DNA from: an uncultured Pelagibacteraceae bacterium
Lineage (GTDB): Bacteria > Pseudomonadota > Alphaproteobacteria > Pelagibacterales > Pelagibacteraceae
Direction: 5' to 3'
Length of the DNA stretch: 64,000 nt
Assembly: GCA_902594255.1 (NCBI GenBank)
Contig: CACJLN010000006.1
Coordinates: 17,786-81,785, forward strand
Below, piece by piece: positions 35,989-43,573 of the stretch. Each line of letters opens with the position of its first letter. Position 1 is the stretch's first letter. A program made the translations under genes and the position numbers. The notes under the pieces are model-generated. The model was not told where the DNA came from and ran no database searches. It was given only the letters and a program-made list of their open reading frames with translations.

Positions 35989-36717
35989 ATGAACTTTTCT
36001 TTAGAAATAGGCCCAACTACTGACCTAGATACTGTGCCTCCAGTTAAAGATATTTACATAACAATGTTACCTGGTGGGGATTATAAAGAGACAGCACAAC
36101 AAGCAGTTGAGTTAGTTAAGAAAGGTTTTAATCCAGTCCCTCACTTTCCAGCAAGATCAATGCAGAATGAAAAGCAACTAAAAGATTATGTTTCAAGATG
36201 TAAAGATGGTGGAGTTAAACAAGTTCTAGTAATTGGCGGTGGAAGAGAACCAATGGGAAAATTCGATAGCTCTTTTCAACTTTTGGAGACTGGTTATTTT
36301 GAGAAGATGACAATAGGAATTGCTGGACACCCAGAGGGGAGTCCTGATATATCCGACTCAGACTTAGAAAAAGCTATGATAGATAAAAAGCCTTATGCTG
36401 ATTATATAGTAACACAGTGGTTATTAGATCCCCAGCCTATTATAGATTTTGTATCTAAACAAAGCGTACCAGTGCATGTAGGAATAACTGGCCCTCTTAA
36501 AATATCAAGCTTGATTAAGTTTGCAAACATTGTAGGAGCAAAAAATTCCTTAAATTTTCTTAAATCTAATTTTACTAAGGCTTTAGATTTATTAAAACCT
36601 AAAGACCCTAATGATTTAATTGGGAAGCTTAAATCACATACTGATTTCTTTCACATTTATACATTCGGCGGCTTGAAGGAAACTAACAAGTGGTTGAAGG
36701 AGAATAGTTATGTCTAA
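35989..36717 (+). CDS. MetF-like methylenetetrahydrofolate reductase family protein
   Basis: A 242-residue TIM barrel of the MTHFR family. FSLEIGPTT stands for the N-terminal FSFEFFPPK signature, YITMLPGG follows, and later segments include NPVPHFPARSM, VKQVLVIGGG, IGIAGHPEGSPD and VHVGITGPLK. It is shorter than canonical MetF (about 290). It overlaps the GcvT/LigM-like gene by 8 bases. In Sphingobium a metF gene accompanies the THF-dependent O-demethylase gene ligM. By analogy this protein would process methyl-THF made by its partner. Flavin dependence is assumed from the family. Confidence 0.82.
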   Translation: MNFSLEIGPTTDLDTVPPVKDIYITMLPGGDYKETAQQAVELVKKGFNPVPHFPARSMQNEKQLKDYVSRCKDGGVKQVLVIGGGREPMGKFDSSFQLLETGYFEKMTIGIAGHPEGSPDISDSDLEKAMIDKKPYADYIVTQWLLDPQPIIDFVSKQSVPVHVGITGPLKISSLIKFANIVGAKNSLNFLKSNFTKALDLLKPKDPNDLIGKLKSHTDFFHIYTFGGLKETNKWLKENSYV

Positions 36718-38068
36718 AGAATTTGACTATACAAAATTAAAGCATGTAACTTCAGTAGATCAATCAGATCGAAAAGTTCCATACAATTTAAGACAAAGTG
36801 GTCCAACAAAAGTAGAATTGTTGATTTCTACAAGGGTTAGAAAATCACCTTATTGGCATTTATCAATGCAAGCTGGATGTTGGAGAGCAACTGTTTACAA
36901 TCGTATTTATCATCCTAGAGGATACGTAAAACCAGAACATGGTGGAGCTATGGTAGAATATGATGCTATCGTAAACCATGTTACAATGTGGAATGTTGCT
37001 GTTGAGAGACAAATACAAGTTAAAGGTCCTGATGCAGAAAAATTTGTTGATTACGTAATCACTAGAGATGCAACTAAGATCTCACCTATGAGAGCAAGAT
37101 ATGTAATTTTATGTAATGCATATGGTGGAGTTTTAAATGATCCAATTCTTCTAAGAATTTCAAAAGATGAATTTTGGTTTTCATTATCTGACTCTGATAT
37201 TGGTATGTATTTACAAGGTGTAAATGCAGATGGAAGATTTAATTGCACTATAGAAGAAATAGATGCATGCCCTGTGCAAATACAAGGTCCAAAATCAAAA
37301 GCACTTATGAAAGACTTATTAGGAGATCAAGTCGATTTAGAAAATATGCCTTTTTATGGATTAGCTGAAGTTAAAGTAGCTGGAAGAAGTTGTGTTATTT
37401 CTCAGTCAGGTTTTTCAGGCGAAGCTGGATATGAAATTTATTTAAGAGATGCAACCTTATATGCTGATGAAATGTGGAATGCTATTCTTAAAGTTGGAAA
37501 GAAACATAATTTGATGGTTATTGCTCCTGCTCATCATAGAAGAATACAAGCAGGTATACTCTCTTGGGGACAGGATATGGATCAACAACATAATCCTTTC
37601 CAATGTAATTTAGGTTATCAAGTTTCTTTATCAGGTAAAGGCGAGTGGAATAAAAAATCTGATTATGTGGGTAAGGCAGTTTTAGAAAAAATGGGGGCAG
37701 AACTCAAAGCTGGAAAAAAACCTTATAAGTTACAATTGGTTGGGCTTGAAATGGGTGGAAAACCGATTGATGACTACGCTCCTGATTTTTGGTTAATATC
37801 AAATGAAAATGGTGGGGATCCAGTTGGATTTATTACCTCTCCTTGGTATCATCCAGAAAAAAAGATAAATATCGCAATGGGATATGTGCCTTTTGATGGA
37901 ACTCTTAATGCAAATGGTTTTCCAAAAGGAAAAGTGGGTACAAAATATAAAGTTCATTTACCTGAAAAATATTCTATTACTCCCGGCAAACCAGTTGATG
38001 CAGTGGTTACAGATATACCATTTAAAGAGTCATATAACGCTAATACAAGAGAGGTGTCTAAAGGCTAA
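36710..38068 (+). CDS. GcvT-family, folate-dependent demethylase-like protein (DmdA/LigM relative)
   Basis: A 452-residue protein of the aminomethyltransferase (GcvT) fold. VAVERQIQVKGPDAEKFVDYVITRD, the ILRISKDEFWFSLSDSDI strand and GFSGEAGYEIYL are family landmarks. It is longer than DmdA (about 370) and close to LigM/DesA-type demethylases (about 460-470), including the end segment VDAVVTDIPFKESYN that resembles LigM. It should move a methyl group from a small substrate to THF, with the coupled MetF-like protein downstream of the reaction. The substrate (O-, S- or N-methyl) is unknown. It is followed by two membrane-protein genes. Confidence 0.78.
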   Translation: MSKEFDYTKLKHVTSVDQSDRKVPYNLRQSGPTKVELLISTRVRKSPYWHLSMQAGCWRATVYNRIYHPRGYVKPEHGGAMVEYDAIVNHVTMWNVAVERQIQVKGPDAEKFVDYVITRDATKISPMRARYVILCNAYGGVLNDPILLRISKDEFWFSLSDSDIGMYLQGVNADGRFNCTIEEIDACPVQIQGPKSKALMKDLLGDQVDLENMPFYGLAEVKVAGRSCVISQSGFSGEAGYEIYLRDATLYADEMWNAILKVGKKHNLMVIAPAHHRRIQAGILSWGQDMDQQHNPFQCNLGYQVSLSGKGEWNKKSDYVGKAVLEKMGAELKAGKKPYKLQLVGLEMGGKPIDDYAPDFWLISNENGGDPVGFITSPWYHPEKKINIAMGYVPFDGTLNANGFPKGKVGTKYKVHLPEKYSITPGKPVDAVVTDIPFKESYNANTREVSKG

Positions 38069-38101
38069 AAAATTTGAGGATATAATCAGTTTAAGCTACT
38101 T

Positions 38102-38206
38102 ATGACAAAAGGTTTCTTAATTGTACTTTGCATTGCTATCACAATTGTTTTAATACTTTTTCCATTAATTGTTTCATATAAAGAACAAAAAAATAAAAAA
38201 AATTAA
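38102..38206 (+). CDS. 34-residue single-pass membrane microprotein
   Basis: ATG 38102 to TAA 38204-38206. The peptide is one hydrophobic helix (LIVLCIAITIVLILFPLIV) followed by a basic tail (KEQKNKK). It starts 33 bases after the demethylase-like gene, and its stop is immediately followed by the start of the Yip1-family gene. The clean helix-plus-basic-tail design and gapless junction favour a real gene, but no homolog is known to me. Confidence 0.5.
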   Translation: MTKGFLIVLCIAITIVLILFPLIVSYKEQKNKKN

Positions 38207-38749
38207 ATGTTTGGAGAGTTTCTTAATATAATCTTTAAATCTATTAAATTAGATAAATCTCTTTACACTGATAGTAAAAATTTTGGAGAGGCTGCAATAT
38301 ATTTTGCTGGCTTAATAATGATTTTAGATGGTATAGCTGGTGCTGTTGCAGCAAATAATATAATTAAAACGGCTGTCGCAATGTCTGGATTAACAGCGAT
38401 TATTACCTGGTTTATATGGGCAATTTTAATCTTTGTCATTGGTGTAAAATTATTCCCTGATAAACAAACTAAAACACCTTTTAAAAAAGTTTTAACTGCA
38501 GTTGGATTTGCTCATGCACCTGGACTATTGAGGTTTTTTGCAGTCACTCCAGATTTAATGATACCTATAATATTATTGACTCAATTCTGGATTTTCGCTG
38601 CTTTAATCATTTCAACAAAACAAATCCTTAGTCTAAAATCGAATTTAAAATCTTTTGGAATAGTTTTTTTATCATTCCTAATTATTGTTTTTTTATCAAT
38701 TTCATTTGTCATGAGCAGAATGAATATGATGCCAGTAAATGCTATCTAA
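38207..38749 (+). CDS. Yip1-family membrane protein
   Basis: A 180-residue integral membrane protein with five hydrophobic helices. The IWAILIFVIGVKLFPDKQTK and FKKVLTAVGFAHAPGLLRF segments match the bacterial Yip1 domain. Function is unknown. It immediately follows the 34-residue membrane peptide and lies downstream of the MetF/GcvT-like pair on the same strand. Confidence 0.72.
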   Translation: MFGEFLNIIFKSIKLDKSLYTDSKNFGEAAIYFAGLIMILDGIAGAVAANNIIKTAVAMSGLTAIITWFIWAILIFVIGVKLFPDKQTKTPFKKVLTAVGFAHAPGLLRFFAVTPDLMIPIILLTQFWIFAALIISTKQILSLKSNLKSFGIVFLSFLIIVFLSISFVMSRMNMMPVNAI

Positions 38750-38907
38750 ATAGGAAAAATTGTTTTTGATACTCTACAAGATTTGCAAATTTTAAAACCC
38801 GTAAGAATTAAATTTTGAGAAACACTTTCATCCTTACTTTTACATTCATCGCAAATATCGTCTAATTCTTTATTGTATTTTTTATCAATATGTCTATCTT
38901 TAATCAC
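38746..38907 (-). CDS. Possible small zinc-ribbon-like protein (53 aa)
   Basis: Minus-strand open frame between the Yip1-family gene and purE. The best start available is GTG at 38905-38907; the frame stays open further upstream without an ATG. The sequence has two cysteine pairs, CDEC and CKSC, 22 residues apart (first to first), the layout of a small zinc ribbon. Its stop overlaps the convergent Yip1-family stop by a few bases. It fills a 248-base gap that otherwise lacks a gene. The coding claim rests on the cysteine pattern and the open frame. Confidence 0.45.
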   Translation of the reverse strand: MIKDRHIDKKYNKELDDICDECKSKDESVSQNLILTGFKICKSCRVSKTIFPI

Positions 38908-38997
38908 GGGCTTTAAATTTATAACAATTTTTCCAAAAATACTAATTTTATTGATATTTTTATCTAATTTTGAAATAAAGTTTATACTATTTAAATC

Positions 38998-39492
38998 ATG
39001 AAAAAGACTAACAACTTAAAAGTTGCAGTTATAATGGGTAGTCAGTCTGACTTCAAAACTATGAAGTTATCTACTAAAATATTAAAAAGTATCGGTGTAA
39101 AATTTGAAACTAAAATAATATCAGCTCATCGAACCCCAAAGAGAATGTATGAATTTGCTCGAGCTGCTAAAAAAAAAAATTATGGAGTTATAATTGCTGG
39201 AGCTGGAGGTTCAGCACATTTGCCAGGTATGATTTCAGCTCTAACATCTATACCGGTTTTAGGAGTACCAATCGAAAGTAAGAACCTTAAAGGACTTGAT
39301 AGCTTGCTATCAATTGTACAAATGCCGAAAGGAATTCCTGTGGGAACTTTAGCTATAGGAGGTAATGGTGCAATCAATGCTGGTTTATTAGCCGCATCGA
39401 TAATTGCAAACAGTAATCCTGCAGTTAAAAAAAGATTAGAAAATTGGCGATTATTACAAACAAAATCTGTAAAAAAAAAACCTAAAAATTAA
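38998..39492 (+). CDS. purE: N5-carboxyaminoimidazole ribonucleotide mutase
   Basis: Converts N5-CAIR to CAIR in purine synthesis. The 164 residues contain VIMGSQSDFKTM, the ISAHRTPKRM motif with its catalytic histidine, AGAGGSAHLPGMIS and PIESKNLKGLDSLLSIVQMP, all typical of class I PurE. Two bases separate it from purK, its usual partner. A short run of lysines follows the conserved core. Confidence 0.95.
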   Translation: MKKTNNLKVAVIMGSQSDFKTMKLSTKILKSIGVKFETKIISAHRTPKRMYEFARAAKKKNYGVIIAGAGGSAHLPGMISALTSIPVLGVPIESKNLKGLDSLLSIVQMPKGIPVGTLAIGGNGAINAGLLAASIIANSNPAVKKRLENWRLLQTKSVKKKPKN

Positions 39493-39494
39493 AA

Positions 39495-40541
39495 ATGTCA
39501 GGAATAAATTTGGGTATTATTGGCGGAGGTCAATTAGGAAGTATGCTGTCTGAAGCAGCAAAAAAATTAAATATAAAGACAATTATTTACTGTGATGATA
39601 TCGATGCACCAGCAAAAAATTTTTGTGAACAATTCATTTATGGTGATTATCAAGATAAAAATAAGATAAGAGAATTTGTAAATAAAGTAGATTTGGTTAC
39701 CTATGAATTTGAAAACATACCTTTCGAAACTTTAAACGAAATTAACAAAATAAAAACGGTTATACCTAAGCCAAGTGTGAATAAACTAATTCAACACAGG
39801 CTAACCGAAAAAGACTTTATAAACAAACTTAACATAAGAACGACTAAATATGCATCTGTGGAAAGAAAAACCGATATAGATGCTCTAGAGGATTTCTTAC
39901 CAGGAATTTTAAAAACTACTACTTTAGGTTATGACGGTAAAGGTCAATATCGTATTAAATCGAAACAAGATTTAAATTCTTTAAATATTGATTTTTCAAA
40001 AGGATATATACTTGAAAAACTTGTAAAACTTAAAAAAGAAATCTCAGTTATAGTAACGAGATTTGGTAATAATAGTTATGAGATATATGAGCCTATTGAA
40101 AATACTCATGAGGATCAAATACTCAAATATTCTAAAATACCTGCTGAAATTAACAAACGATTATTTGATGAGTCAAAAGAATGGTCAATTAGAATTGCTG
40201 AAGAGTTAAAATATATTGGAACTTTGTGTGTAGAATTTTTTATTGATAGAAATGAAAATTTATATGTAAATGAGATCGCACCAAGAGTTCACAATTCTGG
40301 TCATTTGACTATTAACGCATACAATATAAGTCAATTTGAAAATCATATTAGAGCTGTCTGTTCTCTTGAAAAGATTCCACTTAAAAAGATTTCGAATGCA
40401 AAAATGATCAATTTAATTGGAAACCAAATAATTCCCTACAGAAAAAATTTAAAGATCGATCATAATCAATTTTTCTTTGATTATCAAAAAAAAGAAGTTA
40501 AAACAAAAAGAAAAATGGGTCACATTACTACATTAATTTAA
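39495..40541 (+). CDS. purK: N5-carboxyaminoimidazole ribonucleotide synthetase
   Basis: ATP-grasp enzyme that carboxylates AIR with bicarbonate. The 348 residues begin with LGIIGGGQLGSMLSEAA and include VTYEFENIPFETL, the TTLGYDGKGQYRI ATP-grasp loop and VNEIAPRVHNSGHLTINA with the metal-binding Asn. It pairs with purE 2 bases upstream. The next gene (GNAT) begins at the base after the purK stop. Confidence 0.95.
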   Translation: MSGINLGIIGGGQLGSMLSEAAKKLNIKTIIYCDDIDAPAKNFCEQFIYGDYQDKNKIREFVNKVDLVTYEFENIPFETLNEINKIKTVIPKPSVNKLIQHRLTEKDFINKLNIRTTKYASVERKTDIDALEDFLPGILKTTTLGYDGKGQYRIKSKQDLNSLNIDFSKGYILEKLVKLKKEISVIVTRFGNNSYEIYEPIENTHEDQILKYSKIPAEINKRLFDESKEWSIRIAEELKYIGTLCVEFFIDRNENLYVNEIAPRVHNSGHLTINAYNISQFENHIRAVCSLEKIPLKKISNAKMINLIGNQIIPYRKNLKIDHNQFFFDYQKKEVKTKRKMGHITTLI

Positions 40542-41009
40542 ATGTTTAAAATTATAGAGGGCAACTTTGATCATCCAGAAGTAGATGAACTTTTAAAAAA
40601 ACACTTCATTGAACTCAAAGCCGCCTCACCTGAGGAGAGCACACATGTTTTGGACATCGCTGGGCTTAAAGTTCCTACAATAAAATTTTGGAGTTTGTGG
40701 GAAAATAATAGTTTATTAGGCTGTGGAGCATTAAAATTTTTAGACATGGAGCATGGTGAATTTAAATCAATAAGGATTCATGACAACTTTAGAAGACAAA
40801 ATTTTGGAATAAAGTTAATTCAACATTTAATTATTGAGGCTAGAAAACATAATTTAAAGAGAATAAGTATTGAAACAGGTGCTGGAAAATTTTTCGAACC
40901 TGCAAGAAAACTATTTAAAAGATGTCATTTTGAACCTTGTGAACCTTTTGCTCACTACAAAATTGATCCGAATTCGTTGTATTATACAAAGCAAATTGAC
41001 CACGATTAA
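40542..41009 (+). CDS. GNAT family N-acetyltransferase
   Basis: A 155-residue GNAT fold. The acetyl-CoA loop is IHDNFRRQNFGIKLIQHL (R/Q-x-x-G-x-G/A type), and ISIETGAGKFFEPARKLF is the following helix-strand unit. It is closest to the small-molecule or peptide acetyltransferase group, with no certain substrate. It starts immediately after purK and probably belongs to the purEK transcript. Confidence 0.85.
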   Translation: MFKIIEGNFDHPEVDELLKKHFIELKAASPEESTHVLDIAGLKVPTIKFWSLWENNSLLGCGALKFLDMEHGEFKSIRIHDNFRRQNFGIKLIQHLIIEARKHNLKRISIETGAGKFFEPARKLFKRCHFEPCEPFAHYKIDPNSLYYTKQIDHD

Positions 41010-41122
41010 AACAAAAATTATCATAAAGTATTAATTTTGTTGACAAAACTCATTAAATTTTGAAGAACCTGTTATTACTTAATTATAAGTATTAAATTAA
41101 TATAACAAAAAGTAAGAAAACT

Positions 41123-41329
41123 ATGAGTCTACAAGGAAAAGTAAAGTGGTTCAATCCTACCAAAGGTTTTGGTTTTATTGAAAGAGACGATAAAGAAAAA
41201 GATGTATTCGTTCATGTTTCGGCTGTAAGAGATGCTGGTATGAATGGTTTAGATGAGGGTCAAGCTTTGACTTTCGATGTTGAGGATGGTCCCAAAGGTC
41301 CTTCAGCAGTTAATTTAAAAACTGCATAA
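41123..41329 (+). CDS. Cold-shock family RNA-binding protein
   Basis: A 68-residue single-stranded nucleic acid-binding protein. [20 protein letters not shown] has RNP1 (KGFGFI), and VFVHVSAV holds RNP2. It lies after a 113-base AT-rich spacer that contains a TACTTA/TAAGTA dyad near 41075, consistent with its own promoter and 5' leader. A nested hairpin follows the gene. Confidence 0.95.
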   Translation: MSLQGKVKWFNPTKGFGFIERDDKEKDVFVHVSAVRDAGMNGLDEGQALTFDVEDGPKGPSAVNLKTA

Positions 41330-41346
41330 TTTTCAAAATATCATTT

Positions 41347-41403
41347 ATTGGCTACATTAATATAAATTATAATTCTAGAAATTTAAAAATTTCTGTAGCC
41401 AAT
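41347..41403 (+). terminator. Nested hairpin after the cold-shock gene
   Basis: ATTGGCTACA (41347-41356) pairs with TGTAGCCAAT (41394-41403), and between them AGAAATTT (41377-41384) pairs with AAATTTCT (41387-41394). The outer stem of 9-10 bp and the inner 8-bp stem can stack. No T run follows on the plus strand, so this may be an mRNA 3'-stabilising or processed structure, or a leader of the next gene, rather than a simple intrinsic terminator. Confidence 0.55.
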
Positions 41404-41431
41404 AACACATCTATTAATATATAAAAAATTT

Positions 41432-42178
41432 ATGATAGGTATTCTTGGTGGAATGGGAACACAAGCAGGTTTAGACTTTTGTAATAAACTTGCAATTTTA
41501 AATAGAGGTAAAATAGATCAAGAATATCCCCTGTTTATTCTTTATAACAAAGCAAATATTCCAGGAAGGCCTGAGTCGATAGGTATTCACACTAGGAATC
41601 TAACTAAAAATTTAAATGTAAAAAAAAATAAAATAAAATATCAACTTGTTTTAAAAAGTTTAGTTAAAGGATGTAAATTACTAAAAAAAAGTAAATGTAA
41701 GTTTCTTGTAATACCCTGTAACACAGCACATTATTGGTATGATGATTTAAAAAAAAGAATAAACTTACCGATAATAAATATGCCAAGAGAAGTTTATAGA
41801 CATACAATAAAACAGTGTAAGAAAAACTCTACTATTGGTTTGCTTGCTACAGAGGGTACTTTAAGAACTGGAATATATAATAATTTTTTTGATAAAAATT
41901 TTAATTTAATTTTTCCAGAGTCAAAAATTCAAAAAAATTCAGTCAATCGAGCTATAAAATTTGTAAAGATGGGTGATGTAAAAGCAGCAAGTAAAATAAT
42001 CAAACCTGCTATAAATTATTTGATAGATAAAAAATGTAAAAAAATAATTCTTGGATGTACTGAATTACCAATTGCAATATTTGCATTTAAGTCTTTTGAT
42101 AAAATTAAAACATCAAAAATATTTTTAGATCCGAATTTGATCTTAGCGAATGCAGCAATGAAAAAATATAATATATAA
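41432..42178 (+). CDS. Aspartate/glutamate racemase family protein
   Basis: A 248-residue Asp/Glu racemase-superfamily protein. GILGGMGTQAGLDF is the N-terminal signature. The two catalytic cysteines lie in LVIPCNTAHYW and IILGCTELP. It resembles amino-acid (aspartate) racemases more than MurI. It would give D-aspartate or act on a related substrate. It is followed 5 bases later by a gene of unknown function. Confidence 0.88.
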   Translation: MIGILGGMGTQAGLDFCNKLAILNRGKIDQEYPLFILYNKANIPGRPESIGIHTRNLTKNLNVKKNKIKYQLVLKSLVKGCKLLKKSKCKFLVIPCNTAHYWYDDLKKRINLPIINMPREVYRHTIKQCKKNSTIGLLATEGTLRTGIYNNFFDKNFNLIFPESKIQKNSVNRAIKFVKMGDVKAASKIIKPAINYLIDKKCKKIILGCTELPIAIFAFKSFDKIKTSKIFLDPNLILANAAMKKYNI

Positions 42179-42183
42179 AATAT

Positions 42184-42618
42184 ATGAAATCAAAAGACAG
42201 ACCCTATATGCTATATGTTGCAGAAAAAATATATTTAGAAATTTCCAGAATAAAAGAAAACAATATTGATTATAACAATTCCGATGCTATTAAAAATTTT
42301 ATAAAAACTAAGTTTTTTGAAAAATTAAGTAGTGGTAAATTTCACGATGAATGGTTGGAAAAATTAAAGAACAACGACTTTATTGATCAGAATAATAATA
42401 AAATTCCAGCAGAAACAATCAAGCTGTTGCATGTTCAAAAAGACATGATGATCAAACAATTAATTCAATTTCCTGATTTATATTATACAAAAAATAAATT
42501 TCCTCTTAAAATTTCACAACGTGCCTTTGATCAATTATGGAGAATTTGTGAAAGTTACGAATTATGGTGTAAAGAAACTGAGCAAAGTGAATTGCTTAAA
42601 TTGAATATTATCGATTAA
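42184..42618 (+). CDS. Protein of unknown function (144 aa)
   Basis: Not recognised. The protein is soluble, mostly helical and charged, without signal peptide or membrane segment. Tryptophans and aromatic residues cluster near the C-terminus (RAFDQLWRICESYELWCKETE). It lies 5 bases after the racemase gene and 37 bases before the EamA-type transporter gene on the same strand, so it may share a transcript with one of them. Confidence 0.7.
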   Translation: MKSKDRPYMLYVAEKIYLEISRIKENNIDYNNSDAIKNFIKTKFFEKLSSGKFHDEWLEKLKNNDFIDQNNNKIPAETIKLLHVQKDMMIKQLIQFPDLYYTKNKFPLKISQRAFDQLWRICESYELWCKETEQSELLKLNIID

Positions 42619-42655
42619 TATTTGAAAATAATAAATTTTAATCTAAAAATTTTAA

Positions 42656-43504
42656 ATGATCAGAGTTTTTCCAATCATATTTGTTCTTTTATGGTCGTCT
42701 GCATTTATTACAACTAAACCAATTGTAGATAATAGCGATCCTTTTGCTGCACTAGCTTTTAGATTTTTTTTTGTAGCAATAGGTTTTTATATCTTTTCCC
42801 TGTATTCAAATCAGTCCTTAGCTGTAAATAAAAAGAATTTAATTGAAACTATTTTTAGTGGAGTTCTTTTTCACGGACTTTATTTGGGAGGTGTTTTTTA
42901 TTCAATTTCTATCGGAATGCCAACTGGGATCGCTGCTTTGATAGTAACTCTTCAACCGATTTTAACAAATATATTGAGCGGGCCAATACTGAATGAGAAG
43001 GTAAATTTAAAACAATGGATAGGTGTTTTGTTAGGATTTGTAGGTGCATCTTTAGTTTTAGGAATAGATTTAGGCTCTAAAATTCCACTTTTAGGACTGA
43101 TTGCAACAATAATATCCTTAATTTCAATTACTTTATCTACAATTTGGCAAAAAAAATTAAGTAAGAATATGCCTTTAGCTGTAAGCAATTTTTATCAAGC
43201 ATCTGGAGGTTGTCTATTTCATGTTCTTATAATTATATTTTTTGTTGAACCATATATTAATTTTACAAAGACATTTCTATTAGCAATGAGCCACCAAATA
43301 TTTCTTGTTTCATTTGGAGCATTTACAATTTTAATGTTTTTAATTAAAAAAAACTCAGCAAGTAAAACTGTATCTATATTTTTTTTAATACCATCTACAT
43401 CTGCTTTTTTAGCATGGCTTTTCTTAAATGAAAAATTAACTTATTTAGATATCTTGGGATTTATTATAGCAACTGTAGGTGTTTATATTGCCACAAGAAA
43501 CTAA
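42656..43504 (+). CDS. EamA/DMT family transporter
   Basis: A 282-residue membrane protein with ten predicted helices in two EamA repeats: first repeat IIFVLLWSSAFITTKPIVDN through LNEKVNLKQWIGVLLGFVGA, second LLGLIATIISLISITLSTIW through LNEKLTYLDILGFIIATVGVYIA. These mark the drug/metabolite transporter superfamily. It exports or imports a small metabolite; which one cannot be told. Downstream is fhs, across a 69-base spacer. Confidence 0.88.
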   Translation: MIRVFPIIFVLLWSSAFITTKPIVDNSDPFAALAFRFFFVAIGFYIFSLYSNQSLAVNKKNLIETIFSGVLFHGLYLGGVFYSISIGMPTGIAALIVTLQPILTNILSGPILNEKVNLKQWIGVLLGFVGASLVLGIDLGSKIPLLGLIATIISLISITLSTIWQKKLSKNMPLAVSNFYQASGGCLFHVLIIIFFVEPYINFTKTFLLAMSHQIFLVSFGAFTILMFLIKKNSASKTVSIFFLIPSTSAFLAWLFLNEKLTYLDILGFIIATVGVYIATRN

Positions 43505-43534
43505 AAAATAATAATATATTTTCAAAGACGCTAA

Positions 43535-43559
43535 AAAGATATACTAATCGAATATCTTT
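43535..43559 (+). repeat. 8-bp hairpin before formate-THF ligase gene
   Basis: AAAGATAT (43535-43542) and ATATCTTT (43552-43559) are separated by nine bases, ending 14 bases before the fhs start. The gene lacks a visible Shine-Dalgarno. The hairpin may mark the end of the transporter transcript or lie in the fhs leader. Confidence 0.45.
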
Positions 43560-43573
43560 ATAAAAAAACCAAA

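Noticed and set aside
35489..36016. The longer kinase reading starting at 36016
   Set aside because: The extra 37 residues precede the P-loop start MKIILIMG, have no family support and would overlap the divergent metF-like gene.
36710..38068. Calling this gene dmdA (DMSP demethylase)
   Set aside because: It shares the GcvT fold with DmdA but is about 80 residues longer, and its N-terminal and C-terminal segments resemble LigM/DesA-type proteins more; the substrate is unproven.
41040..41100. A sigma-70 promoter for the cold-shock gene from TTGACA at 41040
   Set aside because: No convincing -10 hexamer lies 16-18 bases downstream, so I do not list it as a feature.
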